A DNA stretch of 64,000 nucleotides from Morinoia aosen (GCA_030386875.1 CM059576.1:67393581-67457580); one strand, 5' to 3'. Counted from the first letter of the stretch, positions 24,494-34,669 are shown. Numbers and translations: made by a program. Notes: generated by a model not told the origin, from the letters alone.

Positions 24494-25764
24494 GTAAGAC
24501 TTAGTTCTGGTCTGGGTGTTAGACTAAGACAGTTGTTCTTAAAGTAGAAAATTAAGCCTTAATAGTGTTGAAATGAACTAAAATAGTAATAAGATGGATG
24601 CTCTCCCCACTGGTTTGAGGGTGAGACCTGCTGCTTATGATATCATCAAATGTCACAAAGGAAATTCAATTATCCTTATGTAATAAAGATCCAGGTATCT
24701 CTTTAAATAAATGAGTGTCTATGTTTTTAGTTTGTAATTTCTCCTATGTTATTAAAATTGGCAGAGTTTCTACATGTATGCACAGTTGTTGCTTCTTTTG
24801 GTTGGTCCATCTTTCTGTCATGCTCTTAACACTTTGACTGCAACATGTGCTGCTGGTGGCCTCGGATAAGATTTTCATAATGCTGTCGACTTACCAGTAG
24901 TTGCAAACTCAATTTTCATAATTAGTTAGTTAAAGCTAGATGAGGGTATGATTCAGTTAATGATTGCTTGTTCCAAAATTGCCTATTACTATTGACATTA
25001 GTTTTGAGTTGAATATTTAGCTTTAGTTTTACCAACTGCGGTCAAAGTTTTACGGATACTTGACCATATTTGTGATACAAAGAATATTTTAATCACTGGT
25101 ACTATTAGGATGAATATAGATGTTTGTCATTTACATCTGGGAGATTTATGTAGGAAATGTATCTCATCTCCTCATTCTTGACAGGTCATGAACACTAATA
25201 GGATATTATTTTGCAAAAATTTTGTTCAGAAGTAAAACCAAATTGCACAAAAAATATTTCTCTCCAATTATTATTTTACGATGGTCTGTATAGCCAATTC
25301 TGGTTTGAATACAATTTCTTGAGCCATACAGAATATGAAGCAGTTTGAACATAATGCAATTGGTACATACGTTTTGTCATTATCAGGAGCATAGCCAAAT
25401 TGAAAGTCCCATGCTGTGAGTGGAGATGTGGCAACACTAGACACAAATAGTTTTAGTGTTCTCAACATTATCCTCCACTTTGGTTTTTGGGTTTATGCTG
25501 TCATTTTGCATGCATTTTGGTGTACACAGTCATGTTTGTAGATCTGTGAATATTTGGGAGTGTAATACTGCATGTAAATCACTGTTTGGAGTAGATCATT
25601 GGAGTCCCACATTTATTATTCCTTTACATGACACAGTTATGAGTGTCTGCCGCCTGAGCATTCACACCATGGATTTTTATAAGAATTACTCTCAGAGTAA
25701 ACCTTATCACACTTCTATTCTTCCTGTCTGCTGAACCATGGCTATGAGTGTAATTTTGAGGATT

Positions 25765-25951
25765 TAAAAACCATCACCCCCTCACGGGACAACAATTATT
25801 GTGTCTATGGGTATAAGCACTCCCTGGGGAAATATGTGAAGTGCTGTGCTGAAGTGGGTAGGCTTTTTTTTAAATAGAATACGTTTTTTGTTTTATTATG
25901 GACCATTTTTTTGTGGTTTGCTGATGTCCGGTTTTTCAGTATTCAATACTT
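25765..25951 (+). mobile_element. SINE-C copy 2, 5' part
   Basis: It begins near ATCACCCCCTCACGGGACAA and contains GCACTCCCTGGGGAAATATG and AAATAGAATACGTTTTTTGT, matching the 5' half of 30180-30556. It is cut at 25951 by the Penelope-like element; the 3' part resumes at 27236. Confidence 0.7.
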
Positions 25952-26040
25952 TCTAAATGAAATAGATTGATTGCTGAGAAATTGCATTTTCTGGATAAAA
26001 AGAAAACCAACGTGGCTAAGAATTTCATCATAAAAAACTA

Positions 26041-26075
26041 ACGTTTCGGATTATCAAAAATCCATCTTCAGTGTT
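26041..26075 (-). ncRNA. Hammerhead-like ribozyme core in the Penelope arm
   Basis: On the minus strand, CTGAAGA (26071-26065) is followed by GGAT and ATCC, which can pair as a 4-bp stem II with an 8-base loop, then by GAAA (26047-26044). This matches the hammerhead order CUGANGA, stem II, GAAA. Hammerhead motifs are established in Penelope-like terminal repeats. I could not draw convincing stems I and III with the cleavage site, so activity is doubtful. The matching site in the other arm (27145-27180) is mutated. Confidence 0.5.
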
Positions 26076-26262
26076 CTGTAATACAAATTGAAGTACTAAA
26101 ACATTGTAACTATAAATCTTCTGAATAAATTGGATGTAAGATAATGAAATTTAAAAGACATGATAAAACAAAAACCAAATAAAATGTCAACAAACAATGA
26201 AAAGTTTCACCACCATATCACATTCATTTATTGATGGATGGTTTTTAAAATGTATATTGATT

Positions 26263-26859
26263 CTAAAATGTGGAGATCGGACAAATTTGATGTTGAATCC
26301 AAAATTTTAACATTTGTATTTTTAAAATATGGTCTTTCTTAAACAAACAATGTTCTCTTAAAAATGGGTTGGATGGTTTGGTCAAGTTACAGCCGGTGCA
26401 AAAGGAGATTCCCCTGTGTTGTGCACGCCTCACAAACAATTGGAGCCCAGTGCTACCAATGTAAGAGCACTTGCAGCGGTCACACGTATATTGATATACA
26501 AATGAGGTGCGCAGCATCACATCCGGAGTATCCCTTTGCTTAAAATATGATTCAAGTTTCCTATTGTTTTCAAAATACGAGCAAGGATTTGTCTGTGGAA
26601 AAAAACTCTTAACTGTTGACACTACTTCCATTTTCATTTCCTCTGTGCGGGATCCTATGAAAGGTAACTGAAAATACGACCTTAGCTTTGGCACAGTAAG
26701 AATTCTTGGCTTTGTAATGAACTTTCTACTCAGAAATTTCCGTAATTCAGTGGTAAAAATATTCTTTGAGAAATTTCCGTCCAATTGTTTGTGAGGTGGG
26801 CACAACACAAGGGATCTCCTTTTGCCCTGGCTGTAACCTGACCAAAATATCCAACTCAT
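26263..26859 (-). pseudogene. Penelope-like GIY-YIG endonuclease, truncated
   Basis: 198 codons. Residues 1 to about 26 come from the antisense of the other arm and are not native. From about residue 28 it reads as the linker and endonuclease of a Penelope-like element: LPFIGS (65-70), then FVYQYTCDRCKCSYIGST (120-137) with paired Cys 126/129, the strand Tyr and YIG, followed by RRAQH (144-148) and REH (168-170). The family's GIY-YIG nuclease nicks target DNA for retrotransposition. The reverse transcriptase that normally precedes it is missing, so function is lost. Confidence 0.85.
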
Positions 26860-27235
26860 CTATAAGAGAACACTGTTTTAAGAAAGACCATATTTTCAAA
26901 AACACAAATTGCAAAAAAAAAATTGGATTCAACATTAAATTTGTCCAATCTCCACATTTTAGAGTCAAAATACATTTTAAAAAATCGTCCGTCAATAAAT
27001 GAATGTGATGCGGCAGTGAAACTTTCCATTGTGTGTTGACATTTTGCATAGCTTTATGTTTTATCATGTCTTAAATTTCATTGTCTTACATCCAAGTCAT
27101 TCAGAAGATTTAAAGTTACAATGTTTAAATACTTCGATTTATTGTTTTACAGAACACCAATGATTAATTTTTTACAATCCGGAATGTTTGTTTTTATCAT
27201 GATATTCTTGGCAACATTGGTTTTCCTTTTTATCC

Positions 27236-27400
27236 TCAATACTTCCTGCATCAAGTTTAATCTTGTTTCATGAACTGCTTTCTTGACTTGCTGTTTCTAT
27301 GCACCTTCTGCATAGATTTCCCATTTCCTCAACACCATACTAAATGGTTCCTTCATCCTTCCTATCTTTGCAACACTTCACTTGGATAAGTAGGCTTAAA
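27236..27400 (+). mobile_element. SINE-C copy 2, 3' part
   Basis: It resumes with TCTTGTTTCATGAACTGC, GCACCTTCTGCATAGATT and CTCAACACCATACTAAATGG, the 3' half of SINE-C. Together with 25765-25951 it forms one copy interrupted by the Penelope-like element. Confidence 0.7.
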
Positions 27401-28068
27401 TTTTCATATAATTCAAGTTGAAAACTTGCAAAAAAACTGTGGTATTGCTCTGTTAAAGATAAGGACTTCAGTGGTAGAAGGAGTTGTGTCAAGTTTAGTT
27501 CTTTGTTTTCAGTGTGAAACTTCCTCCCACAAGGTTGAGAAATATTTCATAATTGAGAAAACATGTCACTCACTGGATTTCATTCTATTCTAATTGCCTC
27601 ATGAATGATTTAAAAATTGGTTTACCTTGTTTTAAATTCAAACTTCATGATGTCCGTCATAAATATAGTGAAGTGGGAAGTACATTTTTTAATGCAAATT
27701 TTCATTGGGATTGCTGGTTTATTATGAATTGTAAGTACTATTTTTCTGAAGACTTTATTTCTTGCTTCTTATTGTCATTTAAATATGCTGGTGTAAGCTA
27801 AAATATGATTAAGCTCATTTAATCTCCAAAGCTTGTGAAGTCTTAACTTTTAGGTGAAAGAATTGCAATATGTTCTCTGTTATAAGTATTACTAGATTTC
27901 TTTTCCTAACCTACAAGAACATTCCAGTTTTCATGTGTTAAAATACTAACAAAATTGTTAACATTGTCAAAATCATGAAATTTCATTTGTATTTTAATAC
28001 ATAAAGAGCTGTTACAAGATTTGTTATCTCAAATGAAATTTTTCTCAATGAGCTTGTGTCACTTGCAG
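27401..28068. other. Intron 1, remaining sequence
   Basis: No further element recognised. It ends in the acceptor TCACTTGCAG at 28068. Confidence 0.5.
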
Positions 28069-28190
28069 GTGATAGCCTGAGCTCTGGAAGCCATCTAAAA
28101 GAAATTTGCATCAAAAGTGAAGTGCCTGACGCTGAGCTGGAGGCCGTTACTGTGAAGGACGAGCCCATTGACTGGCATCAGGAACCCCAG
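28069..28190 (+). CDS. C2H2 zinc-finger protein, coding exon 2 (residues 38-78)
   Basis: 122 bp. The acceptor TCACTTGCAG is followed by GT, which completes the Gly codon split from exon 1, and 40 further codons. It encodes IKSE (residues 52-55) and VKDEPIDW (66-73); such VK-x-E-P-x-D-W segments are common in the N-terminal parts of insect C2H2 zinc-finger proteins and contain psi-K-x-E sites that may be SUMO-modified. The exon ends CAG/GTGCTG in phase 0, a weak donor. Without splicing, the frame stops 11 residues later (TGA at 28224), which would yield a short isoform without fingers. The intron minisatellite begins exactly at this donor. Confidence 0.75.
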
Positions 28191-28275
28191 GTGCTGGAAT
28201 TGGTTGCTTACTCATCTATGTATTGAGTGCTTCTAATTGGTTGCTTGATCTTTTTTTGAATGCTTCTAATTGGTG
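28191..28275 (+). repeat. Minisatellite, left part
   Basis: About three units of a roughly 30-bp repeat with the core GTGCTTCTAATTGGTTGCTTACTC start directly at the exon 2 donor; the first base pairs of the first unit are the donor GT. The array is interrupted at about 28275 and resumes near 29690. Confidence 0.7.
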
Positions 28276-29689
28276 CGTGCGAATAACACGCAGTGCAGGT
28301 TTAGGTTTTTAATTGTAATGCACTGGGCAGAAAAACAAACTAAACTAAAATAAACTAAAATAAACTGGAACGAAGTCAAAAGGAAAATCGTGAACAGGTA
28401 CAATACAAGTCTCTATAGTACAAGGTGGTTGATAATGCTCGTCAAAGTGAGTCTTTAACTATAGTTTAGACTCGTAGCTCGAGACGCCGGTAGTTCCTCA
28501 GCGTTGGAAACCTTGTACTCCAATGGCAAGAGCGCTTCTCCTCTAAGTGCTCTCGCGCCCTCGTCTCCTTCAGCCAGCAAGGATTGGAAAGAAGTTTTCC
28601 AGACGTCTTGACTCGGTTCTTGAGAAAAGGAAGAAGATGTACTACTGTTTACTGCAAGAGGAGAAAAAAAATCGAGATGATTAATTTGTCACGTTAACTG
28701 GATGAAGGTAAATAACACGTTAATGAAAAGAAATACACAAAAGATCTAAGATTAGCACTCTTACACTATTAACGCTGCTTGTTTGGTGCGAAATGCTTTG
28801 CATTACGAGACAATAGGAAAGAATTTGCAGGATCAACGGGAAGGGGCCTCAGCCGTAAAGTTATACTGTAGAAGCTTTAATTGTAAAAATAGATCACAAG
28901 AAGCGAGTTGAAGTAATGAAGTCAATGTGATTCAGAAACTCTCTTAATTCAACGGTTCATCAAAACTCACCTGAAAAATTTCTCCTCAGTGAGGCTTCTC
29001 CTCTTTTTGTGATAAGTAAGGTGAAAGGCTCAAATGAAGCTACAGAACACGGAAGAGAAAATCCCGTTGGCCTTAATATTAACTTGAAGTAATTAATACT
29101 AGCTAGATTGCGGACAGCCAATCTGATGACTGTATCGTAATAATCGCCCCTCGAGGAGGACAGCAAAGGTAAGTTAATAATCGCCCCTCGAGGAGGACTG
29201 CAAAGGTGAGTTAATTATTGCCTCTCGAGGAAGACAGCAAAGGTAAGTTAATAATTGCCTCTCAAAGAAGACAGCTAAGGTAGTTAATAACTACTGGGTT
29301 ACCCATTAATAATTAAGAACACCCAAGGGAAAAATGTGTCACAGAATGATGAAATGCAGGTAGAAGAGAACAGTGAAGACAGCTGAAGATGAACAGAAAT
29401 GTTCGTCCTCATGCTAAACAGTGGGCCTTGATGGCAGTACCAACGAAACTTCACAACACTCGTCCGTTGCACCAAGAGTAACTTCCACTGGCACAGGTAA
29501 CACTGGTTGACTTTCAGAAGCAAAAGCATGAATGGTAATAGTAATAATAATAATAATAATAATGCTTGAAACTAGGGACAAGTTCACAATCTCACCTTCG
29601 TCCGTGCTCCAAACCTCAAGTGTGTGGTGAAACGATGTCTAGACGACTTTGTTACCGAGGTGAGCACACTGTATTTATTATAGTTCACT
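28276..29689. other. Unclassified insertion splitting the minisatellite
   Basis: About 1.4 kb lies between the two parts of the same minisatellite, so it probably inserted there. It includes a 37-bp tandem repeat and an (AAT)n run near 29545. The left edge starts TGCGTGCGAATAACACGCAG and the right edge ends near TATTATAGTTCA, loosely LTR-like (TG..CA), but no target duplication was found and the protein frames are broken. Confidence 0.4.
29138..29290 (+). repeat. 37-bp tandem repeat, about 4 units
   Basis: The unit AATAATCGCCCCTCGAGGAG continues GACAGCAAAGGTAAGTT. Units 1-2 are nearly identical; units 3-4 are diverged (GCCTCTCGAGGAAGAC, GCCTCTCAAAGAAGAC). It lies inside the insertion that splits the minisatellite. 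Each unit contains AAGGTAAGTT, a donor-like word. Confidence 0.75.
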
Positions 29690-29935
29690 CCCCTCTTGAG
29701 AGCTTCTTATTGGTTGTTAACTATCCTATGGAGTGTTTCTAATTGGTTGGTTACTCTTCTCTTGAGTGCTTCTAATTGGTTGCTTATTCTCTTTAGTGCT
29801 TTGATTGGTTCTTTACTCTTTTTGAGTGCTATCTGTGGATTGCTTACTCACCTCTTCAATGTTTCCGATTGGTTACATACACTCCTGTTGGATGCTTCCA
29901 ATTGGTTACTCACTCTCTTCTTGAAAGCTTCTGTT
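29690..29935 (+). repeat. Minisatellite, right part
   Basis: About eight degenerate units of 30-33 bp with cores GTGCTTCTAATTGG, GTGTTTCTAATTGG, GTTTCCGATTGG and GCTTCCAATTGG alternating with TTACTC. They belong to the same family as 28191-28275. Confidence 0.75.
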
Positions 29936-30179
29936 TGATTTCAGTGGAGTTTTTATCATTCTGCAGAAAATTTAAATTTATTCATATGTTGTCTGGTTTT
30001 ACTTGTTCTTGGCCCCTATTTTGTGACATTTATATCATTGTTACTGCTTTCACCTCTTATTGTTTTGAGCATTTCTGACATAATTGACAAAACTTGTCAT
30101 TCAGCGGATTTTATATTCCAATTACTTTATGAATGATTTAAAGCGTCTCACTTTAGATACGCTTAATTCATTGCTAATC

Positions 30180-30556
30180 CATTTCATCACCCCTCAGGGG
30201 GATATAACTGTTGTATCTAAGTGAATTAGCGCTCCCAGGGGGACTGTGTGAGGGCCCAAGCTAAAGGTTAGGTAGGCTTCCTTTTTGTTGAAATAGAATA
30301 GTTTTTTTTCTGTTACGGACCTTCTTTTTTCAGTTCACCGCTGTCCTGTTTTTCAGCTCCTTCTTCTTCAGCTACTTTCTTCTTCAACTTTTTCTTGTTT
30401 CATGAACTTGCTTGGCTTACTGTTTCTGTGCACTTTGTGCATAGAGTCTGTGTTCCTCTACTTCATACTAAATTGTGCCTTCCTCCTTCCTCTCTTAGAA
30501 CATCTTTATCATGGTGAAGGGAGGTTGAAACTTTCTTACATAATAATAATAATATT
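30180..30556 (+). mobile_element. SINE-C copy 3 (most complete)
   Basis: It starts near CCCCTCAGGGGGATATAACT, passes AGCGCTCCCAGGGGGACTGT, AAATAGAATAGTTTTTTTTC, TTCTTGTTTCATGAACTTGC and TCATGGTGAAGGGAGG, and ends in an AATAAT tail. Oriented as the host gene, in intron 2. The source of its head (tRNA, 5S or other) is not evident. Confidence 0.75.
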
Positions 30557-31445
30557 GTAAGGCCAGGTGTTGTTGCTCTGGCCATTGAGTTCCGTTTGAG
30601 GCGAGTGAAGCAGCAGCCTTACTTATATGCTCCTCCTGCGGTTGGTCTGAGCACAAAAAAGACTAGAAATGATTTGAGGGGTAACTGAGGTAGGGCACTT
30701 CGAGTACCCTCCCCCTAGAGAGAAAGAAGTCCGAATGATACAAATTAGTAAATTAAATTAATGATGCTGCAAAACGTTAGTGTTGAGAAATGAGGCCGTC
30801 CGTGCGATGAGGTCGAGCGTTGGGATGCGCTGAGGCTGAGCGATGCGAAGAGACTGTGCGATAAGGCGGAGCGATGAGGCCGTGCTGTAGGCATTTGGCG
30901 GCTCGGTTTTGCGTTTTGGCGCTTCATTAAATATTCTTGGATGGTAGAAACACTTAGCGGAAATTGCAATTGGATGCTTCGTTGGAGAGCAGCGATGAGT
31001 GCTGCTCAGGTCACCAGTTGTTAGGGGCAGGCACTTTAGAAGCATCGGCCCGGCCCGATGGTGAAACTGCTGGAGAGCTGCTAGCTTCACCAGTTGTACG
31101 GGGCAAGCGATGTTGAAGCCTCAGTCTATTGGGTCTCCAGTTGATAGAGCAGCTAGGGTGCCCATTTGAAAGAGGCTGGCGGTTCGTCTGGGGTCACCAA
31201 TAGTAAGGCCAGGTGTTGCTGCTTCAGCAGTTGAGTTCCATTTGTGGCGAAGATTGGCTGAAGCTGATGAGCCTTACTTATATGCTCCTCCTGCGGTTAG
31301 TATCGGTGATACGCAGTGGAGGAGTTGGAACTTTTTAGTGAATAAATTTACATTGAGACATATTAAGATAACTGAACACAAAAAAAGACTAGAATATGAT
31401 TCGAGGGGTAACTGAGGTAGGACACTAGAATATAATATCTCATCA
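30557..31445 (+). mobile_element. TRIM-like element: two direct repeats around a short interior
   Basis: Direct repeats start at 30557 (TGTAAGGCCAGGTGTTG) and about 31202 (GTAAGGCCAGGTGTTG). Each continues through CCTTACTTATATGCTCCTCC and GGTAACTGAGGTAGG, about 150 and 240 bp; the second has an extra block of about 70 bp with AATAAA. The interior, about 490 bp, is GC-richer and repeats TTCACCAGTTGT / GTCACCAGTTGT. No protein is encoded. A tandem duplication is the alternative. Confidence 0.5.
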
Positions 31446-31980
31446 GCTGTTAAGCGATGTTTTACTCTGGTTCCAGAAAATAATTTCACTGCACACTCCA
31501 TTATTCTCGAGTTTCAATTCTGTTAAATTGATATTTAGTGTCTATTTGATTGCTTATTGGTGGTTAGTGTAATACATCTTATTTTCAAAAATTGTTGTAC
31601 CACGTAGAGTGACTATCTTTGACTGTCGGTATTGTATTGAGTCTTGTTTTGTAATTTTTGATTGCACGAATACTTCATTAAACTTTTGCTCTATATTCAA
31701 GTATTAACCGGCAGGGAAGGCAGAATGTGCTTTTCAAATTTCTTTTGTGTGTTCTTTATTTTTTACTTCCTGTATTATTTTCATAAATTTTTTGTTTTGT
31801 TTCGAACAGTTGAGCGCATTTGCTCAAGATTAAAGTAAGAACATATGCTCAAGAGCACAACTTCGTCTCTACAGTACATGGTTACAAGTGCATATTTGCT
31901 TTTAATTGCAATTTTTCGTATGTGTTTTTTTTTTCAGAGAACACTCACCAGTAATAATCGAGTAAAGTTCTTCCTCACAG
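31446..31980. other. Intron 2, 3' end
   Basis: No element recognised. It contains two acceptor candidates: a strong pyrimidine tract ending CAG at 31937, whose frame is closed by TAA at 31963 for the finger frame, and TTCTTCCTCACAG ending at 31980, which gives the open phase-0 join used here. Confidence 0.55.
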
Positions 31981-33723
31981 GCCAGTTCAAGTTCAGGCTC
32001 TCATGCAGTTACTTTCAAGAGGGAAGTAGACTATGACTGCACTGAGGCACGTTCAGGGCTCGCAGAAGCGGAGGACGAGTTCAGGGAAGGCAGCTCTGGT
32101 TCGTGCATCACAAGTGCTGTTCAGCAGGGACGAGCTGCAGCATCTCAAGGGAGCGCTGACTCGCTACCATCAAATGTGTCAAATAGCGGCAGTGGTATTG
32201 AGGCCGCACCTGTTGACACACTCATGTCACGGCACTTACTGTGTGAACATTGTGATTACATCACTGGTAGGAAGGACTTTATGGAGCTGCATCTCCGTGT
32301 CAGGCACAAATTAGGATGTTACTCCGATTGTAGGTTGTGTGATTACTCCACTATGTACATCAGTATTTTGAAGCGGCATGTAGTGGAGCAGCATGACAAG
32401 GAAAGCCGGTACGAAGGTCTACCCGGGGGTAACCAATATCCAAGTGTGGAAATGACGGGGGAACAGCCACGTAATAAACATGGTGAGGAAGAGCGCAAAT
32501 GTGACTTATGTAACTCTTGTTTTGTCGTCAAGTCCAGTCCTGATTCACCTAAAATAGGTGCATTAAACAATAGTATGGTGAACAAGTGTGAAGTATGCGA
32601 ATATTCTTCAGCAAATGAAGGAAGCTTGACACAGTTTTTGTCTGGTAAACGCAAAATAAGACCTCAAAAAAGCAGACATGTTCAAAGTCGATTTTACAGG
32701 CGTAACTTGAATGACTGTGCTCGTAGAAACGAACGTGAACCATACCAAGCTAGCAAAGATAGGAAAGGACAACTGTTCATGTCTGAGTTCTGTGACTATT
32801 CCTCTACTAATAAGGATTGTGCTAAACGGCACCTAGCCTGCAAACATGGTAAAGGTCAGCTGTTCAAGTGTGAATCATGTGACTATTCCTCGGCTCGAAA
32901 GAGAAATGTTAAACTGCACCTAGCCAATAAACATGGTAAAGGTCAGCTGTTCAAGTGTGAATTATGTGCATATACCTCTGCTCATAAGGGTGATATTAAG
33001 CGTCACCTAGCCAGCAAACATGGTGAAGGTCAGCTGTTCAAGTGTGAATTATGTAACTATTCTTCCGCTCGAAAGGTTAATCTTAAACATCACCTAGCCA
33101 GCAAACATGGTGAAGGTCAGCTTTTCAAGTGTGAGTTGTGTGAATATTCCTCTGCTCATAAGGGTAGGCTTAAACTTCACTTAGCCAGCAAACATGGTGA
33201 AGGTCAGCTGTTCAAGTGTGAATTATGTAACCATTCTTCCGCTCGAAAGGATAATCTTAAACATCACCTAGCCAGCAAGCATGGTGAAGGTCAGCTGTTC
33301 AAGTGTGAATTATGTAACTATTCTTCCGCTCGAAAGGATAATCTTAAACTTCACCTAGCCACCAAACATGGTGGTGAAGGACAGCTGTTCAAGTGTGAAT
33401 TATGTGCTTATACCTCTGCTCAAAAGGGTAATGTTAAGCAACACCTAGCTGGCACACATAGTGAAGGTCAGCTGTTCAAGTGTGAATTATGTGCATATAC
33501 CTCTGCTCATAAGTGTAATATTAAGCGACACCAAGCCGGCAAGCATGGTGAAGGTCAGCTGTTCAAGTGTGAATCATGTGCATATACCTCTGCTCGTAAA
33601 GGTAATATTAAGAAACACCTAGCCAGCAAACATGGTGAAGGTCAGCTGTTCAAGTGTGAATTATGTAACTATTCTTCCGCTCAAAAGGGTAGAGTTGAAA
33701 AACACCTAGCAAGCAAACATTAA
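31981..33723 (+). CDS. C2H2 zinc-finger protein, terminal coding exon (residues 79-658)
   Basis: 580 codons plus TAA, open from the acceptor. Residues 79-160 are Ser/Ala-rich and acidic with FKRE (90-93). Two fingers follow (about 166-187 and 195-216, both C-x2-C-x12-H-x4-H). A linker contains one finger lacking its histidines (CEVC near 281) and one whose first Cys is Ser (MSEFC). Ten regular fingers then run from 375 to the last residue, with a period of 29 residues and linker GEGQLFK, each of the C-[ED]-x-C-x-Y type. One extra Gly codon (33370-33375) separates fingers 6 and 7 of the array. Helix contact residues repeat (R, D, N at -1, 2, 3 in two fingers). Likely a nuclear sequence-specific DNA-binding protein; target and pathway unknown. 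Confidence 0.9.
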   Translation, partial: ASSSSGSHAVTFKREVDYDCTEARSGLAEAEDEFREGSSGSCITSAVQQGRAAASQGSADSLPSNVSNSGSGIEAAPVDTLMSRHLLCEHCDYITGRKDFMELHLRVRHKLGCYSDCRLCDYSTMYISILKRHVVEQHDKESRYEGLPGGNQYPSVEMTGEQPRNKHGEEERKCDLCNSCFVVKSSPDSPKIGALNNSMVNKCEVCEYSSANEGSLTQFLSGKRKIRPQKSRHVQSRFYRRNLNDCARRNEREPYQASKDRKGQLFMSEFCDYSSTNKDCAKRHLACKHGKGQLFKCESCDYSSARKRNVKLHLANKHGKGQLFKCELCAYTSAHKGDIKRHLASKHGEGQLFKCELCNYSSARKVNLKHHLASKHGEGQLFKCELCEYSSAHKGRLKLHLASKHGEGQLFKCELCNHSSARKDNLKHHLASKHGEGQLFKCELCNYSSARKDNLKLHLATKHGGEGQLFKCELCAYTSAQKGNVKQHLAGTHSEGQLFKCELCAYTSAHKCNIKRHQAGKHGEGQLFKCESCAYTSARKGNIKKHLASKHGEGQLFKCELCNYSSAQKGRVEKHLASKH

Positions 33724-33829
33724 TGCGTTTTCTTGCAAGATGTGAAATGCAGATTTACGGGCTATTCAAATGTCTAATCACTGCATCACGATTCACATTC
33801 TTTAAAGTTTGTAGCTCTTCCGTGTGGTC

Positions 33830-34190
33830 AAAGATCTTACGGGCTTCTCCCTCTGGAGAATATAACTTTTGTGTCCGTTTTAATTAGTGCTCACGAGAGG
33901 AATATGTGAGGTCCTGAACCAAAATTTAAGGGGATCATGTTTCTGTGGAAATGTTTTTAGTTTTGTTAAGGACCATCTTTTTTTGGTTTACTACAGTCCT
34001 GTGTTTCATTATTCGTTGCGCCTTCAACTTCATCTTGTTGCATAAATTTCTGTGAAACGTGCTGTTTCTATAAACCATGTGCATAAACCCTGCATTCATA
34101 TAAGTGATTACTTAATGATGTCTTCTCCTTCCTCTTTTAAAACCACTTTTATAATTAAACATGTCTGAACTATCTTATTTAACGTAAGTA
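33830..34190 (+). mobile_element. SINE-C copy 4 (diverged), downstream of the gene
   Basis: CCTCTGGAGAATATAACTTT, TTAGTGCTCACGAGAGGAAT and GTGCATAAACCCTGCATTC correspond in order to SINE-C. It begins about 100 bp after the zinc-finger stop, so the 3' UTR probably includes some of it. An ATTAAA near 34155 may be a polyadenylation signal. Confidence 0.6.
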
Positions 34191-34669
34191 ACGACTCGGA
34201 TGAGTTGTTTTAGGTGAAATTTTATTTCCTTCCTAACATTCATTCTTCATTTTGCGTGTTATTCTGCGTAATTTTCTTTAAATTATGTGTCTTTTCGAAT
34301 GAAATGAGAACTTTCTTTCAGTTTCTGAGTGACTTTTTAGGATGACGCACGAAAATCAGCCGTTGACTTTTCATTTCGAAGTGTTTCTTGTCTCATCCTT
34401 GTGACATTTGTCAGACTTGCATTGCAAATTCTTTTTTTTCGTTTATATTCCAGGATTGACGGTCACAATCTTGAACGGTTTCTTGTTCTTTTTTTTTGTG
34501 TTTGTAAGAAAATGTACATTTCTGGCAACCTTCTCTAATGTTTTATGTCAGTGTTCCTCAAACTTGGGTGTGCGAGTCCATCTCATAAGTACTGATGGAA
34601 CAAAATTCAAAAAGCGACTGGGTAACTAATGTACGCGACAGCAGAACTGGCGAATCTCGCCTACGTAAT
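34191..34669. other. No recognised feature
   Basis: T-rich intergenic sequence without gene or repeat partner. Confidence 0.45.

Larger units (their letters stand above)
25952..27235 (-). mobile_element. Penelope-like element fragment with inverted terminal arms
   Basis: Flanked by the 9-bp duplication TCAATACTT (25943-25951 and 27236-27244), it sits inside a SINE-C copy. The two arms, 25952-26443 and 26781-27235, are inverted copies of each other. The middle plus left arm, read on the minus strand, carries the C-terminal GIY-YIG endonuclease coding region. Penelope-like elements are known for such inverted partial copies. The reverse transcriptase is absent, so this copy cannot move by itself. 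It lies in intron 1 of the zinc-finger gene, antisense to it. Confidence 0.85.

Noticed and set aside
28276-29689. An LTR retrotransposon in intron 2
   Set aside because: No long direct repeats at the edges, no target duplication and no gag or pol motif were found; left as an unclassified insertion.
31938-31980. Exon 3 start at the stronger acceptor ending at 31937
   Set aside because: In the frame that enters the zinc fingers this segment contains TAA at 31963-31965; the acceptor at 31980 gives an open phase-0 join.
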